A DNA stretch of 46,628 nucleotides from Rhodopirellula sp. (GTDB lineage: Bacteria; Planctomycetota; Planctomycetia; Pirellulales; Pirellulaceae), in contig JAHELS010000023.1 of the NCBI GenBank assembly GCA_024644085.1, positions 1 through 46,628 on the forward strand, given 5' to 3'. Both the position numbers and the translations under genes were made by a program. Within the stretch, counting starts at the first letter, position 1, and every line of letters starts with the position of its first letter. Below are positions 26,378-35,624 of the stretch, in pieces. The notes beneath the pieces are model-generated. The model was not told the origin of the DNA, ran no database searches, and saw nothing but the letters and a program-made list of their open reading frames with translations.

Positions 26378-27540
26378 TCGAGTACCTCAAACATGTGGAA
26401 CATCGGCGTGTAGATGGACAGCACGATGCCTCCGATGGCAGCGGCCAGGAGGATTGTTAACGTCGGTTCAAGCATGCCAACGGTGGCATCAACTCGCGTA
26501 TCCAAACGTTCGCGGAGATGATTGCAAGTGCCCCTCATCGCTTTCGCGAAGTCACCCGACTGTTCACCGACGCCGATCAATTGGCAGAACGTGGCGGAAA
26601 AGAATCGCTCGTGCTTTCCCAGTTCGAAACTCAGTTTTTCGCCACGTTGGACGCTGCGTTGAACCTGTTCCACCGCGGCGCGAACTTCACGATTGCGAAC
26701 GCACTCCGCTGCGGTGGCCACCGCATCGACCGGCTTGTAGCCGCAATCGATCATCGACGACACGGCGTCGGCAAACTGCAACACTGCGATGTCACGCAGC
26801 CACGGACCAATCAACGGAAGCCGGAGCAGAAAGGAATCGATTTTACGTGATATTTTTGGTTGGCTTCGCGCTCCAATCCACGCGACTGCAGCAGCGATCG
26901 CGACAGGGATCACTAACCACCCGTAGGACAATACGATTCGGCTGCCGGCGGTCACAATCCGGGTCACGATCGGCAAATCCACGCCGCTGCTCGAGTAGAC
27001 CTTCTCGAACTCGGGGACGACCACCACGCACATGAAGATCATCAGCCCCGCACCTGCGATCGTCACCAGCACTGGGTAGCTGACCTTCTTGATGATTCGT
27101 TTCCGAATCGCGACTTGACGTTCCAGTTGTTCGCAGACATTGGACAACGCCTTTTCGAGCGCGCCGGTCCGTTCACCGATACGGACCTGTTGGACCTGCA
27201 TGGGAGTGAATGTGCGAGGGTATTTTTCCATCGCACCGCTCAACGACCCGCCGGCCTCGATGGTCAAACGGATGCGGTTGAGCAATTCGCCGTATTTGCG
27301 GGTGGATCGGTCGGACGCAAGTGAATGAAGTGCCTTGGGCAACGACAAGCCGTTTTCCAACAACATCAACAGAAGACGCAACAAGTCCGCGAGCTTGGCT
27401 TGTCGGATCTTTGTTGAGTCAGCGTTTTTCTTCTTACTGCCGAACTCGATCGAATGCAGTTTTCGCAGCCAATCGGCGAAGCCGCCTTTGGCTGCGCCGC
27501 GGGAGCGAGATCGCACGGCGGTGCTGGTCCTGGAAGACAT
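26374..27540 (-). CDS. gspF: GspF/PilC-type inner-membrane platform protein
   Basis: 388 residues with the duplicated T2SSF domain: first copy about 50-175 (LADLLRLLLMLLENGLSLPK, MQVQQVRIGERTGALEKAL), second about 250-375 (FADAVSSMIDCGYKPVDAV, QLIGVGEQSGDFAKAMRG). Three hydrophobic helices are visible: YPVLVTIAGAGLMIFMCVV, LSYGWLVIPVAIAAAVAWI and PTLTILLAAAIGGIVLSIY. In the secretion or pilus machine it sits in the inner membrane between the GspE ATPase and the pseudopilus. The basic N-terminal 45 residues are cytoplasmic. Lies 62 bp after gspE and overlaps the pseudopilin start. Confidence 0.94.
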   Translation of the reverse strand: MSSRTSTAVRSRSRGAAKGGFADWLRKLHSIEFGSKKKNADSTKIRQAKLADLLRLLLMLLENGLSLPKALHSLASDRSTRKYGELLNRIRLTIEAGGSLSGAMEKYPRTFTPMQVQQVRIGERTGALEKALSNVCEQLERQVAIRKRIIKKVSYPVLVTIAGAGLMIFMCVVVVPEFEKVYSSSGVDLPIVTRIVTAGSRIVLSYGWLVIPVAIAAAVAWIGARSQPKISRKIDSFLLRLPLIGPWLRDIAVLQFADAVSSMIDCGYKPVDAVATAAECVRNREVRAAVEQVQRSVQRGEKLSFELGKHERFFSATFCQLIGVGEQSGDFAKAMRGTCNHLRERLDTRVDATVGMLEPTLTILLAAAIGGIVLSIYTPMFHMFEVLE

Positions 27541-27602
27541 GGTTCGGTCTCGATTTAACCGGGAATTGACTTATCGTGGTGCAAAATGGAAAGGGAATTC
27601 GA

Positions 27603-29354
27603 TCAGCGTTTGATCGCGTCGACTTCGCGTCGGCCGCCGGTCAGAGGAGCCGTTTCACCGCTGCGTCGATCTCCGCTGGTCTTGAAGTAGACCTCTTCGA
27701 TCGATGTGCGACCCGCCAAAGCCTGTTCGAGGCCCGCGCGTGACAGCTTGACCATGCCGGCACGGATCGCCAATTCGCGAAGTTTCGTGTGTGGCACGCC
27801 GGACTCGATCCCCATCGTGATCTCGGGTGTGGTCGGCATGATCTCAAAGATCGGGATACGCCCCGAGAAGCCGGTGCCGAGGCATTTCTTGCATCCCTCG
27901 CCCCGATAGAACTTTGCCGTTCGCGGGACCGTTTGCTCAGGGTCGAGTGCATCAAGCAGTTTCTCGTTCGCCTGAACCGATCGTCTGCAGTTTTCGCACA
28001 CGCATCGCAACAACCGCTGTGCCACGCTACCGAGAAGTGAGCCGGCGATTTTAAAGTTATCAACGCCAAGGTCGCTGAGTCGCTGGACGGCACCAACGGC
28101 ATCATTGGTGTGCAGCGTGCTGATGACCAGGTGGCCGGTCAGCGCGGCTTGAATCGCCGTGGTGGCAGTTTCCGAGTCGCGGATTTCACCGACCATGATG
28201 ACATCTGGGTCTTGCCTCATGATGAACTTGAGTGCGTTGGCGAATCCCATGCCGAATTCGTTGTCGCTTTGAACCTGGTTGATACCGGGCAATCTGAATT
28301 CGACGGGGTCTTCGACAGTAACAATATTTCGGTCGTCGCGATTGAGATGCTGCAGCGCGGCATAGAGCGTCGTGCTTTTTCCGCTGCCGGTCGGGCCGGT
28401 GACGACAAACATGCCGTGGGGTTTGGCGATCATTTCGCTCATCATTGCGTGATCGCGGTCGGTCATCCCAATGTTATCGAGTCGAAACTCCTTGCCGCCT
28501 TCATCCAATAGCCGAAGCACAAGTTTCTGGCCATCGACGGTCGGGATTCCACTGACACGGAATCCAACCCGCTTGCCGTTCTCGAACACATTGAGGTGGC
28601 CGTCCTGCGGGCGGCGGTTTTCCGTGGTGTCCATGTCTGCCATCACCTTGATCCGGCTGATCACCGAATCCTCGATGTGATTGGGGATGGTCATCACCTG
28701 CTGCAATTCGCCATCGACGCGGTAGCGAACGCGCATTTCGGGTTTGAAAGGTTCGAGGTGGACGTCGCTCGCTCCCGCCGAGACAGCACCCGATAGGATC
28801 GCTTGCACCAGCCTCACCACGGGTGCGTCTTCCTGTTCGCTCGAGATAATCGAAGTCCCGGCGTCTTCCGCTTCGATTCCCTCTTCGTGGAGCTCGGCCA
28901 ACTTCATGTCGACGATCGTTTGGCGAGCCACGCTTCGGTCGTCATAGACGCGGCTGATCAACGCTTGTACGTCGTCGGCAAGTGCAACCGCGGGGCGGAT
29001 CTGGTAGCCGGTCATCAATTCGGCTTCCGCGATGGTTTCGATGTCGTCCGGGGCGACCATTGCGAGCGTCATTGTATTGCCCGCGATGTCGACGGCGCCA
29101 GCCTGGTGTGAGCGAGCGAAATCTTCGGGAATCAACCGCGCGACCTGCGGATTGACGTTGGCGGGATCAATGTCAACGTACTGCACCTCGAATTGACCGG
29201 CCAGCGCATGACCGAGTTCGGCGACCGAGATCAGTCGCTTCTCGACCAACCAGTCCCCGATCATGACGGTACGCGGCTTGGACCTGAACGCCGCGTCAAA
29301 TTCTTCGGCGGTCAGGGTGCCCTGTTCGACCAAGATATCCCCGAGCAGTCTCAT
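27603..29354 (-). CDS. gspE: GspE/PilB-type secretion ATPase
   Basis: About 583 residues from ATG 29354 (MRLLGDILVEQGTL). The N-terminal GspE/MshEN domain (1-150) has MIGDWLVEKRLISVAELGHA. The core carries ASDVHLEPFKPEMRVRYRVD, Walker A FVVTGPTGSGKSTTLYAAL (about 318-330), the Asp box TVEDPVEFRLPGINQVQ, Walker B PDVIMVGEIRDSETA and the His box HLVISTLHTNDA. A tetracysteine zinc motif (CENC ... CKKC, about 452-491) follows. It powers pseudopilus assembly. The frame stays open to 29612 but the extra part overlaps the receiver gene and is not coding. Upstream receiver gene is 59 bp away. Confidence 0.95.
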   Translation of the reverse strand: MRLLGDILVEQGTLTAEEFDAAFRSKPRTVMIGDWLVEKRLISVAELGHALAGQFEVQYVDIDPANVNPQVARLIPEDFARSHQAGAVDIAGNTMTLAMVAPDDIETIAEAELMTGYQIRPAVALADDVQALISRVYDDRSVARQTIVDMKLAELHEEGIEAEDAGTSIISSEQEDAPVVRLVQAILSGAVSAGASDVHLEPFKPEMRVRYRVDGELQQVMTIPNHIEDSVISRIKVMADMDTTENRRPQDGHLNVFENGKRVGFRVSGIPTVDGQKLVLRLLDEGGKEFRLDNIGMTDRDHAMMSEMIAKPHGMFVVTGPTGSGKSTTLYAALQHLNRDDRNIVTVEDPVEFRLPGINQVQSDNEFGMGFANALKFIMRQDPDVIMVGEIRDSETATTAIQAALTGHLVISTLHTNDAVGAVQRLSDLGVDNFKIAGSLLGSVAQRLLRCVCENCRRSVQANEKLLDALDPEQTVPRTAKFYRGEGCKKCLGTGFSGRIPIFEIMPTTPEITMGIESGVPHTKLRELAIRAGMVKLSRAGLEQALAGRTSIEEVYFKTSGDRRSGETAPLTGGRREVDAIKR

Positions 29355-29413
29355 TGAATCAGCCTGTGTGTTGTTATGGTTTCTGTTGCCCAATTCCCGG
29401 ATGAAGGCTGCAG

Positions 29414-29812
29414 CTAGCGACGCCGGGTTCCGTGGCTCATTAACAAGCCTTCGATCTTTTCTTCCATCACTGTCGGATCGAAAGGAGTGATCAAATAGTC
29501 CTGCGCCCCTGCGTGATACGCTCGCTCCACCATGTCGAGACTTGGGTCGAGCGAGAAGACAAGAACCGGCAATTGGTCCGCCGCGTATTCGCCGCGGACC
29601 CGCGCAATCCACTCAATACCGTCTCCATCGGGCAGCTGTGTGTCGACGATTACCAGGTCGGGAATCGACTGCCCAATGCTTGATGATGCCTCGGATCCGC
29701 TGCTCACCAGTTCAATGTCGTAACCAAGCAGCTCCAGACGGAACGAAGTCAGTTCCGCCAGGACGGGTTCGGCTTGCACCAGCAATAGCTTTGCACCAGA
29801 TGAATCAAACAC
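29414..29812 (-). CDS. Receiver-like (REC) protein, probably degenerate
   Basis: About 132 residues, a single REC fold without output domain. The phosphoacceptor Asp is present in DLVIVDTQLPDGDGIEWI, and Ser occupies the switch position in LPVLVFSLDPS. The acidic pocket that normally reads DDE is AKLLLVQAEPV, leaving only one acidic residue. The conserved Lys of the KP motif is Thr in AQDYLITPFDP. Magnesium-dependent phosphorylation is therefore doubtful and it may act as a pseudo-receiver. GTG at 29812 is the best start since the frame before it lacks REC similarity. It is the first gene of the gspE-gspF-pseudopilin run. Confidence 0.83.
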   Translation of the reverse strand: MFDSSGAKLLLVQAEPVLAELTSFRLELLGYDIELVSSGSEASSSIGQSIPDLVIVDTQLPDGDGIEWIARVRGEYAADQLPVLVFSLDPSLDMVERAYHAGAQDYLITPFDPTVMEEKIEGLLMSHGTRRR

Positions 29813-30355
29813 GTGATTGGCCTTTTCGCGGCATTTGCCCCTTCGCGTACGGGCGCATCGGATCGCAACCATTGCAATGCGATGCTGAGTGAACTCTAGG
29901 TCACATTGAAAAGGACCAGGTGCGAAAACCATGTTTTGGTGACTTGCATCACGGCCTTCCCGGACGTGCCGCAGTCGAGTTCACCCGCACAACTCCGACA
30001 ATCGGAATTGATCACAGTCCATCCACCCAACATGCTCACCCACAGCACCCGAGTCGGGATGTCGATCGGGTCAGGTTATGCCGAATGTAAGGGTCGCACG
30101 CTTGCCCTCACGCGCGCGCCGTGCTTGCCGGCGATCACATTTCGCCACGGCGCAGGCGCGATTGTGACGACTCTACCGGGATTTCGAGTTGCGTTGTGGA
30201 AGAACGCGGCCTTTGACGCTTTTGAGTGCGATCGAGGGTCACGCGGCACCGACAACTAGGATGCGACTGTCGTCACGCGGCGGTGGGATCCACCGGACGC
30301 TTGGGCCTGTTGTCATGCGTAACCGACCTGACTCACCGAAAGCCACACCAAGACC
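29813..30355. other. Intergenic stretch without a convincing gene (543 bp)
   Basis: Divergent promoter space between the receiver gene (minus) and the sugar-phosphate transferase (plus). Open frames here (for example + strand 29906-30259) show no family motifs and unusual composition. The only structure seen is cggtgg-gat-ccaccg (30281-30295), a perfect six-base dyad about 60 bp before the transferase start, possibly an operator. Confidence 0.5.
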
Positions 30356-31987
30356 GTGCTACCACCACTCGCGACATCAACGACGAGCCGCTTCGACCCG
30401 CACGCGTCGCCGATCGTTTACGTCCCGCCGGCGCAACCGTCCGAGTCCGTTTCCGCCGAGGAGTCCGTTCGCGCCGAGGAGTCCGTTCGCGCCGATACGG
30501 CCCACAACATGCCGATGCGGATGGCACCCAAACCCCAGCGGGCTGATTCTCTCGACGCAATTGTCGCTAAACACACCGCGACGAAACTCAATTCCTCATT
30601 GACGCGAGCTTACCTGACGCAGTCGATCCGGACTGGATTACCGCTATTGGTGATCGACTTGTTGGTGACGACCTGTTCGCTCGCGATCGCGTTTTACCTG
30701 GTCAATCTTTCGCTGGGCCGCGGTTTTGATCTCGCCTTTTTACGGCAGCTGCCTGCCCTGTTGTTGATTCAAGTCGGGTTAATGGCGATGCATCAACTCT
30801 ATCCGGGAGTCGGAATCAGTCCGGTCAGCGAGCTGAGATCGATCGTACGTTCGACCTTGCTCGCGTGCGTTTGCCTGTCGGCCTTGAACATCATTTTTGG
30901 CCAGTTGCCTCGTGCGGAACTGGCTGTGTTTGCCTGCACCGCCCTGTTGGCATCGATTCTCTTGACCTTCGCTCGTCATTACGCTCGTCGAGTGCTCGCC
31001 GGGACAAAGTGGTGGGGCATCCGTACGTTGCTGGTTGGCTCGCGTAGCGATTGCGATCGTGTTCTTGAAAAACTGAAGCATCGACGCAGTGCGGGGCTGA
31101 GTGTGGTTGGCTACGTCTCGGTGTCCGAGCGATGCGAGCGACGCGGACCCTCGGTCGGAATTCGCCATGCGGAGGACGCCTTTCACGTAGCTTCGAGCCG
31201 GCAGGCGCCGATCGCGGCCCTCGCCACATCCGCAAATCACTTGCAGATCAGTCGGCGGATTCTGTTCCTTTTTCCGGCCGTCGTTTGGGTCAACCACGAC
31301 GTCACGTCCGAGCAACCTTGTGATCTGCTGGCAAGTTGTTCGACGAGATTCCGGATGCCGTTTTCACGCGTGGCACCACGGTTCTGCAAGCGAGCTCTCG
31401 ATCTGGCAATTTGCATTCCCGGTTTGGTTTTGCTGGCTCTGCCGATGGCAGCGATCGCGCTGGCAATCAAGATCATGTCGCCTGGCTCGGTCTTTTACGG
31501 CAGCACGAGGATGGGCCGGCACGGAAAAACCTTCAAGATGTGGAAGTTTCGTTCCATGGTTCCTGATGCTGATCAGGTTTTGCAACGTAGACTTCAATCC
31601 GATCCTGAAGCACGGCGGGAATGGGAAAGTGATTCGAAGTTGAAATCGGATCCGCGCATCATCCCCGGAATCGGACATCTCCTGCGTCGCTGGAGTCTGG
31701 ACGAGTTGCCGCAGCTCTGGAACGTTCTGGTCGGCGAAATGAGTCTCGTCGGACCACGACCGGTCTTGCCAATCGAGATCGTTCGTTACCAGGACAATTA
31801 CTACCAATACACACAGATGCGTCCTGGGCTGACCGGCTTGTGGCAGGTTTCCGGGCGCAACGACACCACCTTTGATACGAGGATCTTTCTCGTCCGCCAA
31901 TACGCCGCGAACTGGTCGATTTGGTTGGATGCCTGGATTCTGTTCAAAACGCCCTTCGCCGTGTTGAACCAACGTGGTGCTTACTGA
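30356..31987 (+). CDS. Polyprenyl-phosphate sugar-1-phosphate transferase (WbaP/exopolysaccharide initiating type)
   Basis: 543 residues; starts glycan assembly by moving a sugar-1-phosphate from a nucleotide sugar to undecaprenyl phosphate. After a disordered N-terminus of about 95 residues come four hydrophobic helices (LLVIDLLVTTCSLAIAFYLV onward), a Rossmann-like segment GIRTLLVGSRSDCDRVLEKL and a re-entrant helix. The catalytic domain runs from about 344: YGSTRMGRHGKTFKMWKFRS, LRRWSLDELPQLWNVLVG and EMSLVGPRPVLP, then MRPGLTGLWQVSGR. The GTG at 30356 gives the longest frame; an ATG at MPMRMAPKPQ is also possible. First gene of the exopolysaccharide locus. Confidence 0.93.
   Translation: MLPPLATSTTSRFDPHASPIVYVPPAQPSESVSAEESVRAEESVRADTAHNMPMRMAPKPQRADSLDAIVAKHTATKLNSSLTRAYLTQSIRTGLPLLVIDLLVTTCSLAIAFYLVNLSLGRGFDLAFLRQLPALLLIQVGLMAMHQLYPGVGISPVSELRSIVRSTLLACVCLSALNIIFGQLPRAELAVFACTALLASILLTFARHYARRVLAGTKWWGIRTLLVGSRSDCDRVLEKLKHRRSAGLSVVGYVSVSERCERRGPSVGIRHAEDAFHVASSRQAPIAALATSANHLQISRRILFLFPAVVWVNHDVTSEQPCDLLASCSTRFRMPFSRVAPRFCKRALDLAICIPGLVLLALPMAAIALAIKIMSPGSVFYGSTRMGRHGKTFKMWKFRSMVPDADQVLQRRLQSDPEARREWESDSKLKSDPRIIPGIGHLLRRWSLDELPQLWNVLVGEMSLVGPRPVLPIEIVRYQDNYYQYTQMRPGLTGLWQVSGRNDTTFDTRIFLVRQYAANWSIWLDAWILFKTPFAVLNQRGAY
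30455..30490 (+). repeat. 18-bp tandem repeat in the transferase N-terminus
   Basis: gccgaggagtccgttcgc is present twice without spacer, with a partial third unit after it; each adds AEESVR to the disordered N-terminal tail. If the protein starts at the downstream ATG instead, the repeat would be in the 5' leader. Confidence 0.9.
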
Positions 31988-32048
31988 CCGACACTTTGAC
32001 CCAAACATTCGCCTACCTCCTGTTACCGAAAAATCCGCGAGGATCGAT

Positions 32049-32678
32049 ATGACCAAGCTACGAGTATTCTGTGCGTCTCTCGCCATCATGTTGGTGTTGG
32101 CCGCTTGCGCGATCAGCGACGCTTTCACCTTGGTGAGCCAAAACAGCCCAAGCCCGTTCGAGAACGGAGCCCAAGTCGAGCTGGATCAAATCCAAACAAT
32201 CGTCGACCAAGGTGAAATCCCGCACGACCAAATGCTGCAGCAAGTCGACAGTTTCGTCGCGCAGGTCGATCAAATGCTCGACGATGGTGCCGCTAACGAA
32301 CTCGAACTGCTTGATGCACGTGACCGCGCGATCCAGATTCGTGCGAAGATCGAGTCGTTGATGGCCCGTCAGGCCAATGGCAAAGCCGTGACGCTCGTAC
32401 AGGGACCGCAACCGCAAGGCGGCGATTCGATGCAAGGACCCGGCGGTTCGGAAGGGTCGCCATCGAGCGATAGCGGAAGTGGCGGAAGTGGCGGAAGTGG
32501 CGGCGGAGGTTCAGCTGGTGGTGGCGGAGCCGGCGGAGGAGCTGCCGGAGGTGCCGGCGGTGCTGGCGGAGGATTGGGTGCTTCCGCTGGAAGCCTCGGA
32601 GGATTGGCGGGTGCCGCGGGTGCCACTGTTTCGGCAACGAATAACAATCCCGGTCCTGCTTCCTCCGAGTCGCAGTGA
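32049..32678 (+). CDS. Glycine-rich lipoprotein
   Basis: About 209 residues from ATG 32049, which follows GAGGAT. A lipoprotein signal is present: VFCASLAIMLVLAACAIS with lipobox Leu-Ala-Ala-Cys, so the mature protein is lipid-anchored at Cys20. An alpha-helical part rich in Gln, Asp and Glu (about 35-115) follows, then about 70 residues of Gly/Ser/Ala repeats (GGSGGSGGGGSAGGGGAGGG) and an Asn/Pro/Ser tail. No family recognised. The position between the initiating transferase and the ligase, and the strong terminator after it, suggest a structural or scaffold role in polysaccharide export or the cell surface. The Gly tract could reflect repeat expansion. Confidence 0.78.
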   Translation: MTKLRVFCASLAIMLVLAACAISDAFTLVSQNSPSPFENGAQVELDQIQTIVDQGEIPHDQMLQQVDSFVAQVDQMLDDGAANELELLDARDRAIQIRAKIESLMARQANGKAVTLVQGPQPQGGDSMQGPGGSEGSPSSDSGSGGSGGSGGGGSAGGGGAGGGAAGGAGGAGGGLGASAGSLGGLAGAAGATVSATNNNPGPASSESQ

Positions 32679-32751
32679 TTTCGTCGTGAAGGGAGTGTCC
32701 TGGCGTGAAGACACGGCATTCCTGAAGCGAGATTCCGATAGAAAACATAGA

Positions 32752-32782
32752 CCGGGGTGCCCAAGGGGCACCCCGGTTTTTT
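32752..32782 (+). terminator. Rho-independent terminator
   Basis: ccggggtgccc at 32752-32762 pairs with gggcaccccgg at 32766-32776 around a three-base loop (aag), an 11-bp GC-rich stem, followed by six T (32777-32782). It lies 74 bp after the lipoprotein stop and ends the transferase-lipoprotein transcript. Confidence 0.93.
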
Positions 32783-32876
32783 CATGCATTTACCCGCTCG
32801 GCCAAATACAGAAGCCGACAACGGCTACATGCCTTATCCAAACCGCCCGGATTAACTGGAGTCGAAACGAGGCGAG

Positions 32877-35624
32877 ATGGTATTTGCTGGTATCAGCAAT
32901 CCTTTTCGTCCCGTCCCGCTTTCGGATCGACGCGTGCCTGCTCACGAATCCAACCGCGCCGCTAAGAACGACCGCTGGGACCGGTCGATGTTGTTCGGCG
33001 TCCGGGCGGTCGTGTTGATGATGCTGGTGTACGCCACGTGGCATTACGGCGGCGTTCACACGGTTGCCCAACACCGACTTTGTTGGTTCGCATTTGCCGG
33101 CTTGTTGCTCGCGATCGGCACGCAGCGGTGCTGGCAATACCAGCGGGTCGCCATTCCGAAATACTTCCTGCTGTTGGCCCTCGCGTGGATCGTGTACGCG
33201 ATCTTGCAGAGCGCGCCGGGAACCGGAATGCTTGACGTTTGGTTCCATCGTGCGCATCAGCAATCAACGCCGTTCATTGAAAGGACCGGTGAATTGGTTG
33301 TTGCCGCCGAGGCGCTCGGGTATCAAGCCCAACGAGACGCGAGCCTTGAATTCGCTGCGACGGCGCGCGGGAGCTCGGTCGCTCATGCGACGCGCCTCGC
33401 GACAGTTCCCTACATGTTGGCGCTGGCGGTCGCTGTTCTTACCGCAATCGGGTTCCAGAGCCGACGCTCCCGGTCTTTTCTGTTGTCGGCGGTTGTGCTC
33501 AATGCCGCGGTATTGGCGGTCTGGGGCATCATTCAACGGGCTGGTGGCGGCGAACAAATCCTGCCCGGTGTGGAGCAACAATTCCGCGGCGTACCGTTTG
33601 CCAGTTTCATCTACAAGAACGCCGGTGCGGCGGCGCTGTTGCCTGCAATCGCGGCCGCCGCGGGGCTGGCAATGATAGGAAGCTCGACGCGGCGATCCGC
33701 TTCGTGTCCGCCGCAAAACTTTTCAACTCAGGCGGGCGGCAATACCCACTGGAATCAATTGCGCACAATTCGCTTGCCAATGTTATTGTTCCTGAGTGGT
33801 CTGATCGTTGCGGGGTTGATTGCATCACTTTCGCGTGGCGCCTGGTTGACGTTGTTGATTACCCTGTTGGCCGTGGGCGTTTTCAGCGGTGTATCTCTCC
33901 GCAACAGTCGCACCTGGATGGCGGTTTGCGGCATAGCGGCGCTGTTGATTGCCGTCACGTTAACAAGCGGGATCACCGAGGACATCAAAACCCGGGCGGG
34001 CCAAGTTTCGCTCGGCCGCGTCAGCGCCGACCAGCGATGGGGCCAATGGGTCGACGGTTTTCAAACCGCCTTGGCAAACCTACCTAGCGGCAGCGGTTTG
34101 GGGACCTACGGGTACGCCAGTCTTCCGCATCAGAGTGAGGCTCGCGACTATTGGTTTCGTGAGGCCCACAACCAATATCTCGAAGTATTCACCGAGACCG
34201 GAATCGTCGGTGTTCTGATCGTGTTCTGCGGGATAGTCTGGTTCGCCCGACTCGCGCTCGACATGATTCGCCGCGGGGCCAAAGATCAAAGTCAGTCGAT
34301 GCGCGGCTGGGGCATGATCGGGATTGCACTGTTGATGTTCGCGGCGATTCACAGCATCGTCGACTTCGTCATCAAGATACCCGCGAATCTGATTTGCTAC
34401 AGCATCTTGATCACCGCCGTCGCTGTCACGCGCTCGAGGCGAGCAGATCGAGGAAACAACGCTTCGCATCGAGCGAGTACGTCCGGTTTGCGCGAGCGGC
34501 TGGTGGCGGGCGGCAACTACGCGGTGACGTGGGCATTCCTGGGACTACTGGTTGTCGCATTTGCTGCGCGTGGGACCAAGCACCAGTTGATCGGCGACGC
34601 GGCACTCGCCGCTTCACAAGTGACCGATTCGTCCGAGCATCTCTCGGACCAGTGGCTCGAGCCCCGGATCGCGCTACTCAATGACGCGATTGCGCGGCAA
34701 CCACTTCGTTCACAGCTCCACTACCGGAGTGCGCAACTGCGTCTGCTGCAATATCGTACCGGGCTGCTTGCAATGGCTGGCGACCAGGGTATTCCGTTAA
34801 CGGCTGATCAGACGCGGATCGAAATGCTTCACGCCCAGTTCATGTCGAGCCCGTCGTCGGTGCGCCGGTCAATCCACAACCAATGCACGTCGACACCACG
34901 ACTGCGGTACTCGATGGCCAGATCACTGCTCGATTTGCGAAGGTCGATACTGTGCAATCCCTACGATCCACAATCGCATCTATTCTGCGCGCTCACCTCC
35001 CCGTTGGTGGGCACATCCACGCGAGGCTGGATCGAGACCTCGAGCGCGTTGGCCAGCAACAACGGCGAGATCCTGTTCCACAACGGTTTGATGGCGTACT
35101 TTGCTGGCGACCGGCAACGCATGATTGACCAGTGGTCCAAGGCGCTTTCGATCGGCCGCGACGAGCACCGAAAGATCATCTTGAACCTTTCCAGCGAGCG
35201 GATTTCGCTGCCGGAGATGGCCGAACAGATGATTCCGCCGGACCACCCCGAGTGGATTGTGGACCTGTTGCGTCTCAGGATGGACGATCCGGCGCAGACC
35301 ACGGCGAACCTCGAGGGGCGCGCCCTGCTGGATTATTTTCAGCGGCAAAGTCAACTCGATCCGCTCGCCCGGCATGTGACGCTCGCTCGAATAAACGATT
35401 TGCTGGGGAGATCGGACGATGGAATCTCGCATTGGAAGGCCGCGATTTTGCTGTCGCCAATGGATGCCCGCGTCCGGCTTGGGCTGACGACGTCATTGCA
35501 GGAATCGGGCGAGATCGATGAGGCGCTTGACCAGGCCGTCCTTGGACAACGCCTGTTCCCGGAGGACTCCCGATTCGAGCGTCTGGCGGTTTCGATTCGC
35601 CGCGAGATTGGCAATCGTCACTAG
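32877..35624 (+). CDS. O-antigen ligase/polymerase-like membrane protein with C-terminal TPR-like domain
   Basis: 915 residues. The N-terminal 520 residues hold about twelve hydrophobic helices with the Wzy_C/WaaL-type segments GLIASLSRGAWLTLLITLL (about 310-328) and FREAHNQYLEVFTETGIVGV (about 425-445, the large periplasmic loop with conserved His). The C-terminal 350 residues are soluble and helical with repeat-like blocks (QPLRSQLHYRSAQLRLLQYR, SSALASNNGEILFHNGLMAY, SDDGISHWKAAILLSPMDAR, DEALDQAVLGQRLFPEDSRF), typical of TPR. It probably polymerises or transfers the repeat unit. ATG at 32877 after ACGAGGCGAG. Expressed from its own promoter because of the terminator upstream. Confidence 0.87.
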   Translation: MVFAGISNPFRPVPLSDRRVPAHESNRAAKNDRWDRSMLFGVRAVVLMMLVYATWHYGGVHTVAQHRLCWFAFAGLLLAIGTQRCWQYQRVAIPKYFLLLALAWIVYAILQSAPGTGMLDVWFHRAHQQSTPFIERTGELVVAAEALGYQAQRDASLEFAATARGSSVAHATRLATVPYMLALAVAVLTAIGFQSRRSRSFLLSAVVLNAAVLAVWGIIQRAGGGEQILPGVEQQFRGVPFASFIYKNAGAAALLPAIAAAAGLAMIGSSTRRSASCPPQNFSTQAGGNTHWNQLRTIRLPMLLFLSGLIVAGLIASLSRGAWLTLLITLLAVGVFSGVSLRNSRTWMAVCGIAALLIAVTLTSGITEDIKTRAGQVSLGRVSADQRWGQWVDGFQTALANLPSGSGLGTYGYASLPHQSEARDYWFREAHNQYLEVFTETGIVGVLIVFCGIVWFARLALDMIRRGAKDQSQSMRGWGMIGIALLMFAAIHSIVDFVIKIPANLICYSILITAVAVTRSRRADRGNNASHRASTSGLRERLVAGGNYAVTWAFLGLLVVAFAARGTKHQLIGDAALAASQVTDSSEHLSDQWLEPRIALLNDAIARQPLRSQLHYRSAQLRLLQYRTGLLAMAGDQGIPLTADQTRIEMLHAQFMSSPSSVRRSIHNQCTSTPRLRYSMARSLLDLRRSILCNPYDPQSHLFCALTSPLVGTSTRGWIETSSALASNNGEILFHNGLMAYFAGDRQRMIDQWSKALSIGRDEHRKIILNLSSERISLPEMAEQMIPPDHPEWIVDLLRLRMDDPAQTTANLEGRALLDYFQRQSQLDPLARHVTLARINDLLGRSDDGISHWKAAILLSPMDARVRLGLTTSLQESGEIDEALDQAVLGQRLFPEDSRFERLAVSIRREIGNRH

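Noticed and set aside
29355-29612. N-terminal extension of GspE
   Set aside because: It overlaps the receiver gene in another frame; MRLLGDILVEQGTL is the typical GspE/PilB start.
29906-30259. 117-codon + strand frame in the 543-bp gap
   Set aside because: No homology, no ribosome site, composition unlike neighbouring genes; treated as promoter space.
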